Made by a program: the position numbers and the translations under genes
Shown here: positions 44,444-53,804 of the stretch, in pieces
Numbering within the stretch: the stretch's first letter is position 1
Layout: each line of letters opens with the position of its first letter
NCBI GenBank assembly: GCA_965279005.1
Contig: CBDIHK010000012.1
Location: 1-64,000 of the forward strand
DNA: 64,000 bases
Direction of reading: 5' to 3'
Source of the DNA: Planctobacterium sp965279005
Lineage (GTDB): Bacteria > Pseudomonadota > Gammaproteobacteria > Enterobacterales > Alteromonadaceae
Notes under the pieces: model-generated
Told to the model about the DNA's origin: nothing
Databases searched by the model: none
The model's input: only the letters and a program-made list of their open reading frames with translations

Positions 44444-46450
44444 ATGATCAACAAGTTACTGATTGCCAACCGCGGCGAGATCTGCTGCCGAATAATTAAA
44501 ACCGCCAAACAAATGGGGATTGCGACTGTTGCCGTGTATTCAGACGCCGACGCCAACGCCCTGCATGTGAGTATGGCTGACGAAGCCGTCCATATCGGTG
44601 CCTCCCCAGCCAAAGAAAGCTACCTAAAAGCGGACACAATCATAGAAGTTGCCAAAACCACGGGGGCAGATGCCATCCACCCAGGCTATGGCTTTTTGTC
44701 TGAAAATGCGGGTTTCGCCCAAGCCTGCGCTGACAATGGCATTACCTTTGTCGGTCCTCCTGTCGGCGCCATTGAGGCTATGGGCAGCAAAAGCGCGGCA
44801 AAAACCATTATGGAAAAAGCCGGGGTACCTTTGGTGCCGGGTTACCATGGCGAAGACCAAGCCGATTCTATTATCAAACAAGCCGCAGATGATATGGGCT
44901 ACCCGGTCCTGTTAAAAGCCGCGGCTGGCGGCGGCGGCAAAGGTATGCGCCAAGTCTGGTCTGAGACTGGGTTCAGCGATGCCTTGGCAGCGGCAAAACG
45001 CGAAGCTATTTCGAGCTTCGGCGACGATACTATGCTGGTAGAGAAATACTTGACCCAGCCACGCCACGTGGAAATACAAGTATTTTGTGACCAGCACGGC
45101 AACGGTGTGTATTTGTTTGAGCGCGATTGTTCAGTACAGCGCCGCCACCAGAAAGTCATAGAAGAAGCCCCTGCCCCTAATATTCCAAATGATATACGCA
45201 AGGCAATGGGTGAAGCCGCACTAAAAGCTGCGAAGGCCATTGATTACGTTGGTGCAGGGACAGTTGAATTCTTGTACGACGTTGACGGTAGCTTCTATTT
45301 CATGGAAATGAACACCCGTCTCCAGGTTGAACACCCGGTTACGGAAATGATTACGGGCCAAGACTTAGTTGCCTGGCAACTGAATGTCGCAGCGGGTGAC
45401 CAATTGCCCCTATCACAAGAACAGTTGACCGTGACAGGTCATGCCTTTGAAGCCAGGGTCTATGCAGAGGATCCAGACAATGACTTCCTGCCCGCCACCG
45501 GTAAACTGCAATTTTTGCAACCACCTTTGGAAAACCGGCACGTACGTGTTGATACTGGTGTGCTGCAAGGCGATGAAGTTTCTGTCTATTACGACCCTAT
45601 GATCGCAAAATTGATCGTGTGGGACGAAGACCGCGAAAAAGCTTTGCACAGGTTGGCTACGGCGCTAAAAGAATACCGGGTTAACGGCCTCACTACCAAC
45701 CTGCCGTTTTTGTATAACCTAGCCAGTAATGAAGCCTTTAAAAACCTTGAGCTGGATACCGGATTTATTGAAAAGCACCGTGACCAGCTCTTTGTTGAAG
45801 ACAATATAGACAGCGAAACCTACCTTCCTCTAATGGTATTGGCAGTGTTGTTGAGCAAACAACAGCAACAGCCCCACGCCACTAATTTGGATACAAGCTC
45901 ACCTTGGCACCAAGTTAATGCTTGGCGTGCCAATGAAGCCCACAGCCAAAGCCTGACCCTGCTGGTGAACAACCAAAGTTTCCAAGTGAGCGTCAGCCAG
46001 GAAGATAGCCTTCGCCCTAACTACTTCACTTTGCAGTACGGCAACCAAACCGTGCGCATGGCGGGCAAGCTTAGCGGCGATGAATTGTTGGCCAATATCA
46101 ACGGCCACAGGCAAAAAGCCACTTTGGTCAAAGACGGTAGCCACTACTCGTTATACACCCAAGAGAGGGCTGTCCACTTTACTGAAGATTTACCAGACCT
46201 TGGTATTGACGACCAAAGCGACGCAGAAGCCGGTTTCACCGCACCAATGAATGGAACCATCGTTAAGCTTTTAGTCGAGGCAGGTGCCCATGTAGAAGCT
46301 GATACGCCGTTATTGATTATGGAAGCCATGAAAATGGAACACACCATAAAAGCACCCAGTAAAGGTAAAGTGGCGGAGTTCTATTACCAAGAAGGTGAGT
46401 TGGTTGACGGTGGCGCAGACTTACTACAGTTTGAGGCAGAGGGTGCCTAA
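44444..46450 (+). CDS. liuD: Methylcrotonyl-CoA carboxylase biotin-carboxylase/biotin carrier (alpha) subunit
   Basis: 668 residues. The biotin carboxylase domain (about 1-450) shows 'LIANRGEICCRIIKTAK', the ATP loop 'AAAGGGGKGMRQVW' and 'RLQVEHPVTEMITGQDLVAW'. A linker/BT domain follows, and the C-terminal biotinyl domain has the lysine in 'IMEAMKMEHTIKAP'. It carboxylates its own biotin and works with LiuB as an alpha6beta6-type complex. It begins 3 nt after the liuC stop. Confidence 0.95.
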   Translation: MINKLLIANRGEICCRIIKTAKQMGIATVAVYSDADANALHVSMADEAVHIGASPAKESYLKADTIIEVAKTTGADAIHPGYGFLSENAGFAQACADNGITFVGPPVGAIEAMGSKSAAKTIMEKAGVPLVPGYHGEDQADSIIKQAADDMGYPVLLKAAAGGGGKGMRQVWSETGFSDALAAAKREAISSFGDDTMLVEKYLTQPRHVEIQVFCDQHGNGVYLFERDCSVQRRHQKVIEEAPAPNIPNDIRKAMGEAALKAAKAIDYVGAGTVEFLYDVDGSFYFMEMNTRLQVEHPVTEMITGQDLVAWQLNVAAGDQLPLSQEQLTVTGHAFEARVYAEDPDNDFLPATGKLQFLQPPLENRHVRVDTGVLQGDEVSVYYDPMIAKLIVWDEDREKALHRLATALKEYRVNGLTTNLPFLYNLASNEAFKNLELDTGFIEKHRDQLFVEDNIDSETYLPLMVLAVLLSKQQQQPHATNLDTSSPWHQVNAWRANEAHSQSLTLLVNNQSFQVSVSQEDSLRPNYFTLQYGNQTVRMAGKLSGDELLANINGHRQKATLVKDGSHYSLYTQERAVHFTEDLPDLGIDDQSDAEAGFTAPMNGTIVKLLVEAGAHVEADTPLLIMEAMKMEHTIKAPSKGKVAEFYYQEGELVDGGADLLQFEAEGA

Positions 46451-46451
46451 T

Positions 46452-47360
46452 ATGGACTATCCAAATAACGTCAACATCGTGGAGGTTGGCCCGCGGGATG
46501 GCCTGCAGAACGAAAAGGCCACGGTCAATTTGCAAGACAAAGTAAACCTGGTACAGAATCTTGCTGATGCGGGCCTCGCCATCGTAGAGACTGGTAGTTT
46601 TGTATCCCCCAAGTGGGTGCCGCAAATGGCGGACAGTAGCGAAGTGTTTAGTACAATCCAACGCAAACCTGGGGTCACCTATTCAGCGCTGACGCCTAAC
46701 ATGAAAGGCTTTGAGGCGGCGGTCTCAGCCGGTGCAGATGAAGTGGCTATTTTTGGTGCCGCATCGGAAAGCTTTTCGCAGAAGAATATTAACTGCAGCA
46801 TCGCTGACAGCCTCGCCAGGTTTGAACCTGTGATGGCGGCAGCCAAAGACGCCGGAATAAAAGTAAGAGGCTATGTATCCTGCGTACTGGGTTGCCCTTA
46901 TGAAGGGGAGATTGAGCCTGGAAAAGTGGCATGGGTGAGCAAAAAGCTTTTACAAATGGGCTGCTATGAGATTTCACTTGGCGACACGATAGGTGTGGGT
47001 ACACCAGGCAAAACCCAGGCTATGTTGCAGGCAGTATCGGCAGAAGTGCCCGCTGGACAGCTTGCAGTGCACTTCCACGATACCTATGGCCAGGCGCTGG
47101 CCAATATTTTAATGGCCTTGCAAAATGGTATCAACACCGTGGATTCTGCTGTTGCTGGTTTAGGAGGATGTCCCTACGCCAAGGGAGCCTCAGGGAATGT
47201 AGCCACCGAAGACGTGGTTTATATGTTACACGGCATGGGTATAACAACTGGCATAGATTTGGAAAAACTGGTGAATGCAGGTGACCAAATTATGCAAAGC
47301 CTGGGACGTGGCAACAACTCAAAAGTCGCCAAAGCCATCTTGGCCAAACGCTCCAGCTAA
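46452..47360 (+). CDS. liuE: Hydroxymethylglutaryl-CoA lyase
   Basis: 302 residues from the ATG at 46452, one nucleotide after the liuD stop. It is a TIM-barrel lyase with 'IVEVGPRDGLQNEK' (metal-binding D), 'HFHDTYGQALANI' (HxH metal ligands) and the cysteine loop 'GLGGCPYAKGASGNVATEDV'. It cleaves HMG-CoA into acetyl-CoA and acetoacetate, ending leucine breakdown. No acetoacetate:CoA transferase or acetoacetyl-CoA synthetase lies in the window, so activation of acetoacetate is encoded elsewhere. Confidence 0.95.
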   Translation: MDYPNNVNIVEVGPRDGLQNEKATVNLQDKVNLVQNLADAGLAIVETGSFVSPKWVPQMADSSEVFSTIQRKPGVTYSALTPNMKGFEAAVSAGADEVAIFGAASESFSQKNINCSIADSLARFEPVMAAAKDAGIKVRGYVSCVLGCPYEGEIEPGKVAWVSKKLLQMGCYEISLGDTIGVGTPGKTQAMLQAVSAEVPAGQLAVHFHDTYGQALANILMALQNGINTVDSAVAGLGGCPYAKGASGNVATEDVVYMLHGMGITTGIDLEKLVNAGDQIMQSLGRGNNSKVAKAILAKRSS

Positions 47361-47407
47361 TAGATACAGCAGAAGGTTTAGGATCGGGATTGCGGTAGCA
47401 ATGAGTG

Positions 47408-48449
47408 TTATTTAATCCTGATCAACCCTTTCCGGGTCAACTTGTCGTAGCTTTCTTTTAAGCGCTGGTATAGGTAGGCGTCAGATGATTTACTCAGAGA
47501 AAGGAATGTCTGTGCCCTGAAAGCAACTCCTTTGTTTTCGACAATAAACGGATCCAAGCCTAGCTGTTTAAATTCTGACTCCATCCAATCCTGTTCCATC
47601 AGGATCAGGTCGGCCTTGCCAGACCGCAACAGCTTGATCATACTTTCGACGTTGACAACTGCTAGCGTTTTTTCGCCAAAACCGTGGTGTACCATGAAAT
47701 CGTGGTAATACATGTGTTCCTGCACCGCAGTGTAATAGCTGCCTAGGTCATCTATTGATGTAATATTAATTTTGCTGCCGCGTATCGCATAAATGTTTAT
47801 GTCTGTTGGATAATTAACCGGACCAATCCAATAAAACAAATTTTCGCGTTTTGCAGTACATCCGATACCCGCGATTATGGTGTTTGGGGTGGCTAGCCCG
47901 CTAGTGATAACTTCTTGCCATGATTTGACTACATTAAATTCTACCGGGATATTTAGATCCTCGGCAATTAGGCTCATCACTTCCTGGCTGTAACCAACGA
48001 TCCCTTCCTTGCTTTGATATTAGTAATACTGGTTCTGCTAAATATGTGTTCAATCAGCGCAACCTCAAGGACTCAAGTTCAAGGCGCACGAATGAAGTAA
48101 TACTGGTGGTGTTACTCCAGGCATCCTGCCTTCCGCCTTTCAGGCCGGCTGCGCCGTTCACCAAGATTTGTAGGAACACAAATGGGCCTGGAGCCCATTT
48201 GAACCGCTTTAGTGGATCCGTAGGATAAACTATAGGGACGTAGTTTATAAATCAGAACCGCTTTAGCGGGCTTGCGAAGCAGGTGAGGTAACAAGGATGT
48301 AGCGAATAAACGCTTTTCAATTCTCACTGAATGACCACATATTTAGCAGAACCGGTATTAGGCTTCCAGGTCACATTTATAACTTTCAATGTGACCGCTT
48401 GGGCTGGGGTAAAAATGCACAATAAAAGGAGGCAATAGTAACGGCGCAT
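47408..48449 (-). pseudogene. Periplasmic amino-acid-binding-like protein (SBP_bac_3), broken by a 337-bp repeat element
   Basis: The N-terminal part starts at 48449 with a signal peptide (MRRYYCLLLLCIFTPAQA) followed by VTLKVINVTWKP. It then runs into the inverted repeat and stops at 48324. The rest resumes beyond the other repeat as 'YQSKEGIVGYSQEVMSLIAE' and continues to 47408 with typical SBP_bac_3 sequence ('VESMIKLLRSGKADLILMEQ'), but an in-frame TAA (48020-48022) precedes it. The two halves fit one solute-binding or sensory protein of about 230-240 residues. An internal ATG at 47980 could give a 190-residue fragment, without signal peptide and probably not functional. Confidence 0.8.
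48024..48360. mobile_element. MITE-like element with 25-bp terminal inverted repeats
   Basis: The outer 25 bp (48024-48048 and 48336-48360) are inverted copies differing at one base, starting TAATAC and ending AAATATGTG. The 337-bp element has no transposase. Inside are a perfect hairpin CAAATGGGC/GCCCATTTG (48179-48201), another (48225-48232 with 48241-48248), and a direct repeat GAACCGCTTTAG at 48201 and 48255. It splits a binding-protein gene, so it has moved here. Possible short target duplication: CTAATA at both edges, though simple removal by this model does not restore the frame. Confidence 0.75.
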
Positions 48450-48669
48450 ATTCCACAAAAAAAAATGGATCCCTGACCATAATGTCGCAGCAAAGTGCCC
48501 TTTGTCCATGCTTGAAACTGCACATTATTTAAATAAGTGGGGGTCAACGAACACTCTGGTAAATTTGGCTCCCTGAATTTAGTAGACTTTAACTTCACAA
48601 TTTGACATTGGCAGCATCTAGGTAAATCCTGTGTTAATCTCTTTGCTAATATTTACCGAAATAATATCA

Positions 48670-49869
48670 ATGAGCAAAGCCCAATCATACATAAAGAGGG
48701 AACTCATAATCCCAGACCACCTGCGTATCGCACGCTATGAGCGCAGCCCTGAGCTAGGCCCGCGTATCTTATTTTTTAGTGGTGGTTCAGCGCTAAACGA
48801 ATTCAGTAAACGCCTAAAGAAGTTCACTCATAATTCGGTACATTTTATGACACCTTTCGATTCAGGTGGCAGTTCAGCGGTTCTCAGGCAGGCATTTAAC
48901 ATGCCTGCAATTGGTGATTTGCGGGCGCGCTTAATGGCGCTTGCCGATGACAGCGTAAAGGGCTTACCGAGCGTATTTAACTTGTTTTCACACCGTTTAG
49001 ACAAGCATGCCCCTCATCCAGTACTTGAACAGCAATTTACTAATATGGTGACAGGGGAGCATCCATTGGTACAGGCAGTTTCTGAGCCAATGCGGCAATT
49101 AATATGCAACCAATTGCGCTATTTCCAACAACACAAACCAGAAAGTTTCAACCTCCGAGGTGCCAGTATCGGCAATCTGATCCTCGCTGGCGGCTACCTA
49201 AACCATCAAGGCCAACTTGACCCCATCGTTTTTCTTTTTTCCAAGCTGGTTGAAGTCCGTGGTGACGTAAGGTTAACCGTTAATGATAATTACCACCTAC
49301 AAGTCACCTTGAAAAATGGCGACAAAATTGTCGGTCAGCATAAGATGACAGGCAAGGAATACCCGCCGATCAACACGCCCATCTCCTGCATCAACTTGGT
49401 CGACAGCTTGGACGCAAAAGTTCCCGTCGAAAGCGATTTGTCAGTAAAGCACTCCAGTATCATTGATAGTGCGGATATCATTTGCTTTCCACCAGGTAGT
49501 TTTTTCAGCAGCATTGTAGCAAGCTTGTTGCCGCGCGGCGTTGGTAGGGCAATTGTAAACAACAAAGTGCCTAAAATTTACATGCCAAGTACCGGGGAAG
49601 ATCCTGAAATGCTGGGTATGTCATTGGATGACGCTATACGCAAACTCGTCCACTATGTACAAAAAGATTTGTGCGCGCCGGTTGCTGCCAATGAGATAAT
49701 CAGCCACGTATTGTTAGATAAGGAAGTGAAACCCAAAGGCTGGGAGCATGCTAGGGAGAAATGGCGCGAACAAGGTATCCAATTTATCGAAACCACGCTT
49801 ACCCGCGAAGAGTCATCCCCTTTGTACCATCCGGACCTCTTGTTGGGTGCCCTACTATCTTTTGGCTAA
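48670..49869 (+). CDS. CofD-like protein (GAK-system / 2-phospho-L-lactate transferase-related)
   Basis: 399 residues from the ATG at 48670 (MSKAQSYIKRELIIPDHLRI); an earlier ATG would add a hydrophobic leader of 13 residues. The opening 'PRILFFSGGSALNEFSKRLK', 'THNSVHFMTPFDSGGSSAVL' and 'NMPAIGDLRARLMALAD' are typical of the CofD/YvcK superfamily, closest in my reading to the CofD-like protein of GAK systems. 'ADIICFPPGSFFSSIVASLL' is the matching second-half motif. The substrate is unknown. The ATP-grasp partner of GAK systems is not adjacent, so it is an orphan. The upstream 220 bases (48450-48669) hold no clear gene. Confidence 0.7.
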   Translation: MSKAQSYIKRELIIPDHLRIARYERSPELGPRILFFSGGSALNEFSKRLKKFTHNSVHFMTPFDSGGSSAVLRQAFNMPAIGDLRARLMALADDSVKGLPSVFNLFSHRLDKHAPHPVLEQQFTNMVTGEHPLVQAVSEPMRQLICNQLRYFQQHKPESFNLRGASIGNLILAGGYLNHQGQLDPIVFLFSKLVEVRGDVRLTVNDNYHLQVTLKNGDKIVGQHKMTGKEYPPINTPISCINLVDSLDAKVPVESDLSVKHSSIIDSADIICFPPGSFFSSIVASLLPRGVGRAIVNNKVPKIYMPSTGEDPEMLGMSLDDAIRKLVHYVQKDLCAPVAANEIISHVLLDKEVKPKGWEHAREKWREQGIQFIETTLTREESSPLYHPDLLLGALLSFG

Positions 49870-50087
49870 ACTCGGTCTATTTGATTGTAATTATTAAGGC
49901 TACCGCCGTGTCTAATTGCATTAAAAGACGCCTGATGGCGAGCAAATACTGGTCAAAATCAGTTTTACTACAGTTATTTTTCTTACCGTCTATTATAAGT
50001 AGGGAAACAGGCTCTAATAATCACTGCAACTTTTCCTAAAAGCAGCAGTAAATGTATGGATTAGGTGCCAATCTACCGGGGATAAAT

Positions 50088-51737
50088 ATGCAATGGTTTG
50101 AAAATATTTCGATACGGAAAAAGCTTTGGCTGTTAACTGGCTCGTTTTTTGCTGCCCTCGCACTCGTCGTAGTGGTCGCAGGCTGGACGCAAAAACAACT
50201 GGCGTCCGATGTCGAAATAATAGCCAACAAGTACTTTGTAGCCTCCCAGCTGTTGCTAGAAGCTGACGCAAAACTCTACCGGGCCATATCAGCAGAGAGG
50301 AGTTTGATATTTGTAAATGCCAACTCTCCAAAGTTCAGCAATTTAGTGAACTACCATGCGCTGAATATCCAAGAAGCGGGGGAAAAGCTAAACCAGTTCA
50401 GGACAACCTTAAATGATCCCCAAATAAACCAACTCATGCGCGATTACGATGGGTTAAATGAACAATGGCAGGCAATCACCTTCAACATAGTCGAATTGCG
50501 CAAAACCAATGGTAGGGAAGAAAGACGTGAGGCCTCCCGGTTAAGCCTCAATGACGCCACCCAAAAATTTGCCGAAATGCACGATGTCATCGACCGGGTT
50601 ACCACTATTGTCAACCGACAAAGCCAAGAGGTTGTAGCGCAAGCGGAAAGCAACGCAACCCAATCGGCTTTTTACATCCTAGTGGTGGCAGTTGGTGTGT
50701 TCGTTTTCGGCACAGTTATGACCTTGTTTGCTATACGGCTGTTAGCTGAGCCACTTAACGCGCTAATTGACCGGTTAAAACAGATTTCCTCCGGCGATGG
50801 CGACCTAACCCAGAGGCTGGATGAATCAAGGCGTGATGAAATAGGCGAGACAGCAGTCGCCTTTAACCGCTTCACCCAAAACCAAGCCGATATCATTGCC
50901 CAGGTGAAAACGGCCATGCAAAGCTTTATGACCTCGATGCAGTTTGTCAGCAACAAAATGGAAGAGCTGCATATCGCTACATCGCGGCAACAAAGTGAAA
51001 GTGACGGTGTGGCCAACTCGATGCAGCAAATGTCATTAGCAATCAACGACGTTGCGCGCAACGCAGCACAGGCTTCTGAATCAACCAATGAAACCAATGA
51101 ATTGGCCAACAGGGGCCACGGCGTGGTCTCGGAGTCGGTGACCACAATCCAAGAAATCAGTTCTAATATCACAGCCACCTCTGAAGTTGTCAGCAAACTA
51201 GACAGCCGCACCAATTCCATCGCCTCAGTAACCGACACCATCAGCGAAATCGCGGATCAAACTAACTTATTGGCATTGAACGCAGCGATAGAAGCGGCCA
51301 GGGCTGGTGAGTATGGCCGCGGTTTTGCCGTAGTTGCAGAAGAGGTCCGTAACCTCGCCAAGCGCACCCAGGAACTGACTGAACAAATCCAGGCTAATAT
51401 TGAAAAACTCAGTGAAGAAAGCACCGATGCCGTCAATGTTATGGCTGAATCTTTAAATAATTCAAAAATTTTGGACGAAAAAGCCATATTGTCCGGTCAA
51501 GCATTGCAGGAGATCACAACAGCAGTTGATGCAATTTCGGGCATGAACTTAACCGTAGCAAGTGCCGTTGAAGAGCAATCGGTAACAGCGGAAGAAATAA
51601 ACCGCAGTATCGACAGCTTGAAAGCAATGGCAATTGAATCGGATAAGCACTCCCAGCAAACCCATCAGGAAGTCACTGGTTTGCTTAGCCTGGCAACGCA
51701 AATGCAAGCACTGTTGGATCGCTTTAAGGTACAATAA
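50088..51737 (+). CDS. Methyl-accepting chemotaxis protein
   Basis: 549 residues from the ATG at 50088, which has GGGGAT upstream; an ATG at 50052 is less likely. TM1 is near residues 12-32. The periplasmic domain is helical (about 33-195, 'AISAERSLIFVNANSPKFSN'). TM2 is at about 196-218 and is followed by HAMP ('LAEPLNALIDRLKQISSGDG') and the signalling domain with the hairpin tip 'EIADQTNLLALNAAIEAARA' and 'GRGFAVVAEEVRNLAKRTQE'. It senses an unknown ligand, possibly through a helical (4HB/nitrate-type) domain, and acts on CheA/CheW. It is followed by a cupredoxin-like gene 16 nt later. Confidence 0.93.
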   Translation: MQWFENISIRKKLWLLTGSFFAALALVVVVAGWTQKQLASDVEIIANKYFVASQLLLEADAKLYRAISAERSLIFVNANSPKFSNLVNYHALNIQEAGEKLNQFRTTLNDPQINQLMRDYDGLNEQWQAITFNIVELRKTNGREERREASRLSLNDATQKFAEMHDVIDRVTTIVNRQSQEVVAQAESNATQSAFYILVVAVGVFVFGTVMTLFAIRLLAEPLNALIDRLKQISSGDGDLTQRLDESRRDEIGETAVAFNRFTQNQADIIAQVKTAMQSFMTSMQFVSNKMEELHIATSRQQSESDGVANSMQQMSLAINDVARNAAQASESTNETNELANRGHGVVSESVTTIQEISSNITATSEVVSKLDSRTNSIASVTDTISEIADQTNLLALNAAIEAARAGEYGRGFAVVAEEVRNLAKRTQELTEQIQANIEKLSEESTDAVNVMAESLNNSKILDEKAILSGQALQEITTAVDAISGMNLTVASAVEEQSVTAEEINRSIDSLKAMAIESDKHSQQTHQEVTGLLSLATQMQALLDRFKVQ

Positions 51738-51753
51738 TTTTTTGGTGACAACT

Positions 51754-52410
51754 ATGAATCCCAAAGCAAGCATACTGCTAGCCTGCTGCGCCACAATAAG
51801 CGCAAGCGCCCTAGCCGCTCCGGCAAGTTTTCTGGTAACAGACAATACCGGCGCCCCACTTCCCCACGCGGTGGTAGCGCTGGTTCCCACATCGCCAGGT
51901 GCCAAGCAAACAGCAAATACAATTCCAGCCAAACCAGCTGTAATGGCGCAGCGGGAAAAGCAATTTGACCCTCATGTGGTAGCGGTGCAAAAGGGACAAA
52001 AAGTAGAATTCCCTAACCAAGACTCGATAAAGCACCAAGTCTATTCCCTAACTGACATCCAAGAATTCGATTTCTTAGTGGAATCTGGGAAAACAAGTTC
52101 GGGGCCAGCCATGCACACCAAGGGCAAGATAACACTTGGTTGCAACATCCACGACTGGATGCTGGCGTATATCTACGTGACAGATACTCCGTTTTTCGGC
52201 ACTACCGACAGTGAAGGCAAGGTCACAGTGGATTTACCAGACGGCGAGACGTTCCAGTGGCAAGTGATGCATCCGCGCATTCCAGAAGACCAATTTCTCT
52301 CTGGCGACATCTCTACACCTTTAAGCAAAACCTTAAATGTGAACCTAACCATGGACTTATTACCTGGTTATGACGAAGCGGATGATTTTGATGACTTTGA
52401 TGACTATTAA
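51754..52410 (+). CDS. Periplasmic cupredoxin-like protein (methylamine-utilisation-type)
   Basis: 218 residues from the ATG at 51754 with GGTGA upstream. A signal peptide (MNPKASILLACCATISASAL, cleaved after ALAA) is followed by a Carboxypeptidase-D-like part and a cupredoxin fold. Possible type-1 copper ligands are present: His in 'NQDSIKHQVYSL' and the Cys, His and Met of 'LGCNIHDWMLAY' (CxxHxxM). The C-terminus is an acidic tail (DEADDFDDFDDY). Together with the next gene it may form a periplasmic or outer-membrane redox or sensory unit. It probably shares a transcript with the chemoreceptor upstream. Confidence 0.8.
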   Translation: MNPKASILLACCATISASALAAPASFLVTDNTGAPLPHAVVALVPTSPGAKQTANTIPAKPAVMAQREKQFDPHVVAVQKGQKVEFPNQDSIKHQVYSLTDIQEFDFLVESGKTSSGPAMHTKGKITLGCNIHDWMLAYIYVTDTPFFGTTDSEGKVTVDLPDGETFQWQVMHPRIPEDQFLSGDISTPLSKTLNVNLTMDLLPGYDEADDFDDFDDY

Positions 52411-52473
52411 AGCGGGATCCCAACCACACACTCGATAACCAAAGTTCGTTTTTGCTTAACCAGAAGAATTATC

Positions 52474-53703
52474 ATGTTTAGAGCACTTTTATCAGTTTTG
52501 TTTTTGTTAGTGTCTGGATATGCTTTTGCATCTCTTGAAACGAGGGGGTTACTGCAGTTGCAAATTCCTGTGGTAACGGATAGTGAAGCAAGTTTTTTGG
52601 AGGGTGGAACCGGCCTACTCAGGCATGGCGACGACAGCGATATGCAATTGGCCCATGCCCTACTGGAAGTTAAAGGTGACCTGACTGACCACATCAGTTT
52701 CACCACGGTAATCAATGCCAGCCATGAACCTACCAGCCATGCGGGTTTTACCCAACTGTTTCTGCGTTATAAGCCGATTTGGTCACCCAAATACCGCTGG
52801 CAATTCCGGGCAGGCATGTTCTATCCAGAAATGGGCTTTGAGAATCCAGACATTGGCTGGTTGTCTCCCTATGCGTACACTAACTCAGCCATCAATAGTT
52901 GGGTTGGTGAGGAACTTAGGACTTTAGGGGCGGAATTCAAGGTCACCCGTCCCGGGCGCGCACACGGACAAAGCCCCCATACATTTGGCCTCTCGGGTGC
53001 CTTTTATAAAGGCAATGATCCCACCGGTACCATATTGGCCTGGCGTGGATGGGGCCTACACGACAGGCAAAGCTTGACCAATGAGAGGCTGTTTTTTGCT
53101 GACTACCCTAGCCTACGCGAAGGACAGGCATTGGCACCGCAAGCTGAATGGGTTGAACCCTATCGCGAGATCGATGGCCGCTGGGGATATCAAATGGGTT
53201 TGCACTGGGACTACCAACGCAAATCTCGTGTCCGTTATTACTATTACAACAACAATGCCGATGAGACTGTGCTTGCCCGCGGTGGCCAATATGCCTGGCA
53301 TACGATTTTCCATTCATTGGCGTGGCAATACCGTTTTGACCGCAATTGGCGCCTGATTGCACGGTTGATGGATGGTAGTACTGCGATGGGGCCGGCTGCC
53401 GTAAAAGTCGATTTCGACAGCTGGTTTGTACTGCTCAACTACCGGGACAAAAGCCATAGCATAACCCTGCGCTATGATTGGTTTGAAACCACTGACCGAG
53501 ACTCACTGATCCCGTTTGATGACAACAACGGCCAAGGCTCAGGGGTAACTGCAGCTTATCGCTACACCTTGAACAGCCACTGGCAACTTGGTGCAGAGTT
53601 TGTCTACATAGATTCGGAACAAGCTAGCAGGACCCAGTGGCCGGGACGCAGCCCCAGCATAAGCCAAAACCAGCTAATGGGCGTGCTACAATATCGCTTC
53701 TAA
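52474..53703 (+). CDS. Outer-membrane beta-barrel protein, unknown
   Basis: 409 residues with signal peptide (MFRALLSVLFLLVSGYAFA) and many alternating aromatic strands ('WQFRAGMFYPEMGFENPDIG', 'SRVRYYYYNNNADE'), ending in 'LMGVLQYRF' with a terminal Phe as in outer-membrane barrels. It resembles phosphate- or maltoporin-like porins in composition but I do not recognise the family. It follows the cupredoxin gene by 63 nt and is likely functionally linked. Confidence 0.8.
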   Translation: MFRALLSVLFLLVSGYAFASLETRGLLQLQIPVVTDSEASFLEGGTGLLRHGDDSDMQLAHALLEVKGDLTDHISFTTVINASHEPTSHAGFTQLFLRYKPIWSPKYRWQFRAGMFYPEMGFENPDIGWLSPYAYTNSAINSWVGEELRTLGAEFKVTRPGRAHGQSPHTFGLSGAFYKGNDPTGTILAWRGWGLHDRQSLTNERLFFADYPSLREGQALAPQAEWVEPYREIDGRWGYQMGLHWDYQRKSRVRYYYYNNNADETVLARGGQYAWHTIFHSLAWQYRFDRNWRLIARLMDGSTAMGPAAVKVDFDSWFVLLNYRDKSHSITLRYDWFETTDRDSLIPFDDNNGQGSGVTAAYRYTLNSHWQLGAEFVYIDSEQASRTQWPGRSPSISQNQLMGVLQYRF

Positions 53704-53804
53704 CAGCAGCGGCGTTTCCTTTAAGTTATTGACGGGGCTAGTTTTACTTTACATTTGCGGCCAGTGGCGGCTAGTATGCCCAAAAGTGACACATTATCTG
53801 CATC

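Noticed and set aside
48024..48360. Complete insertion sequence
   Set aside because: No transposase ORF is present in 337 bp; only a non-autonomous element can be claimed.
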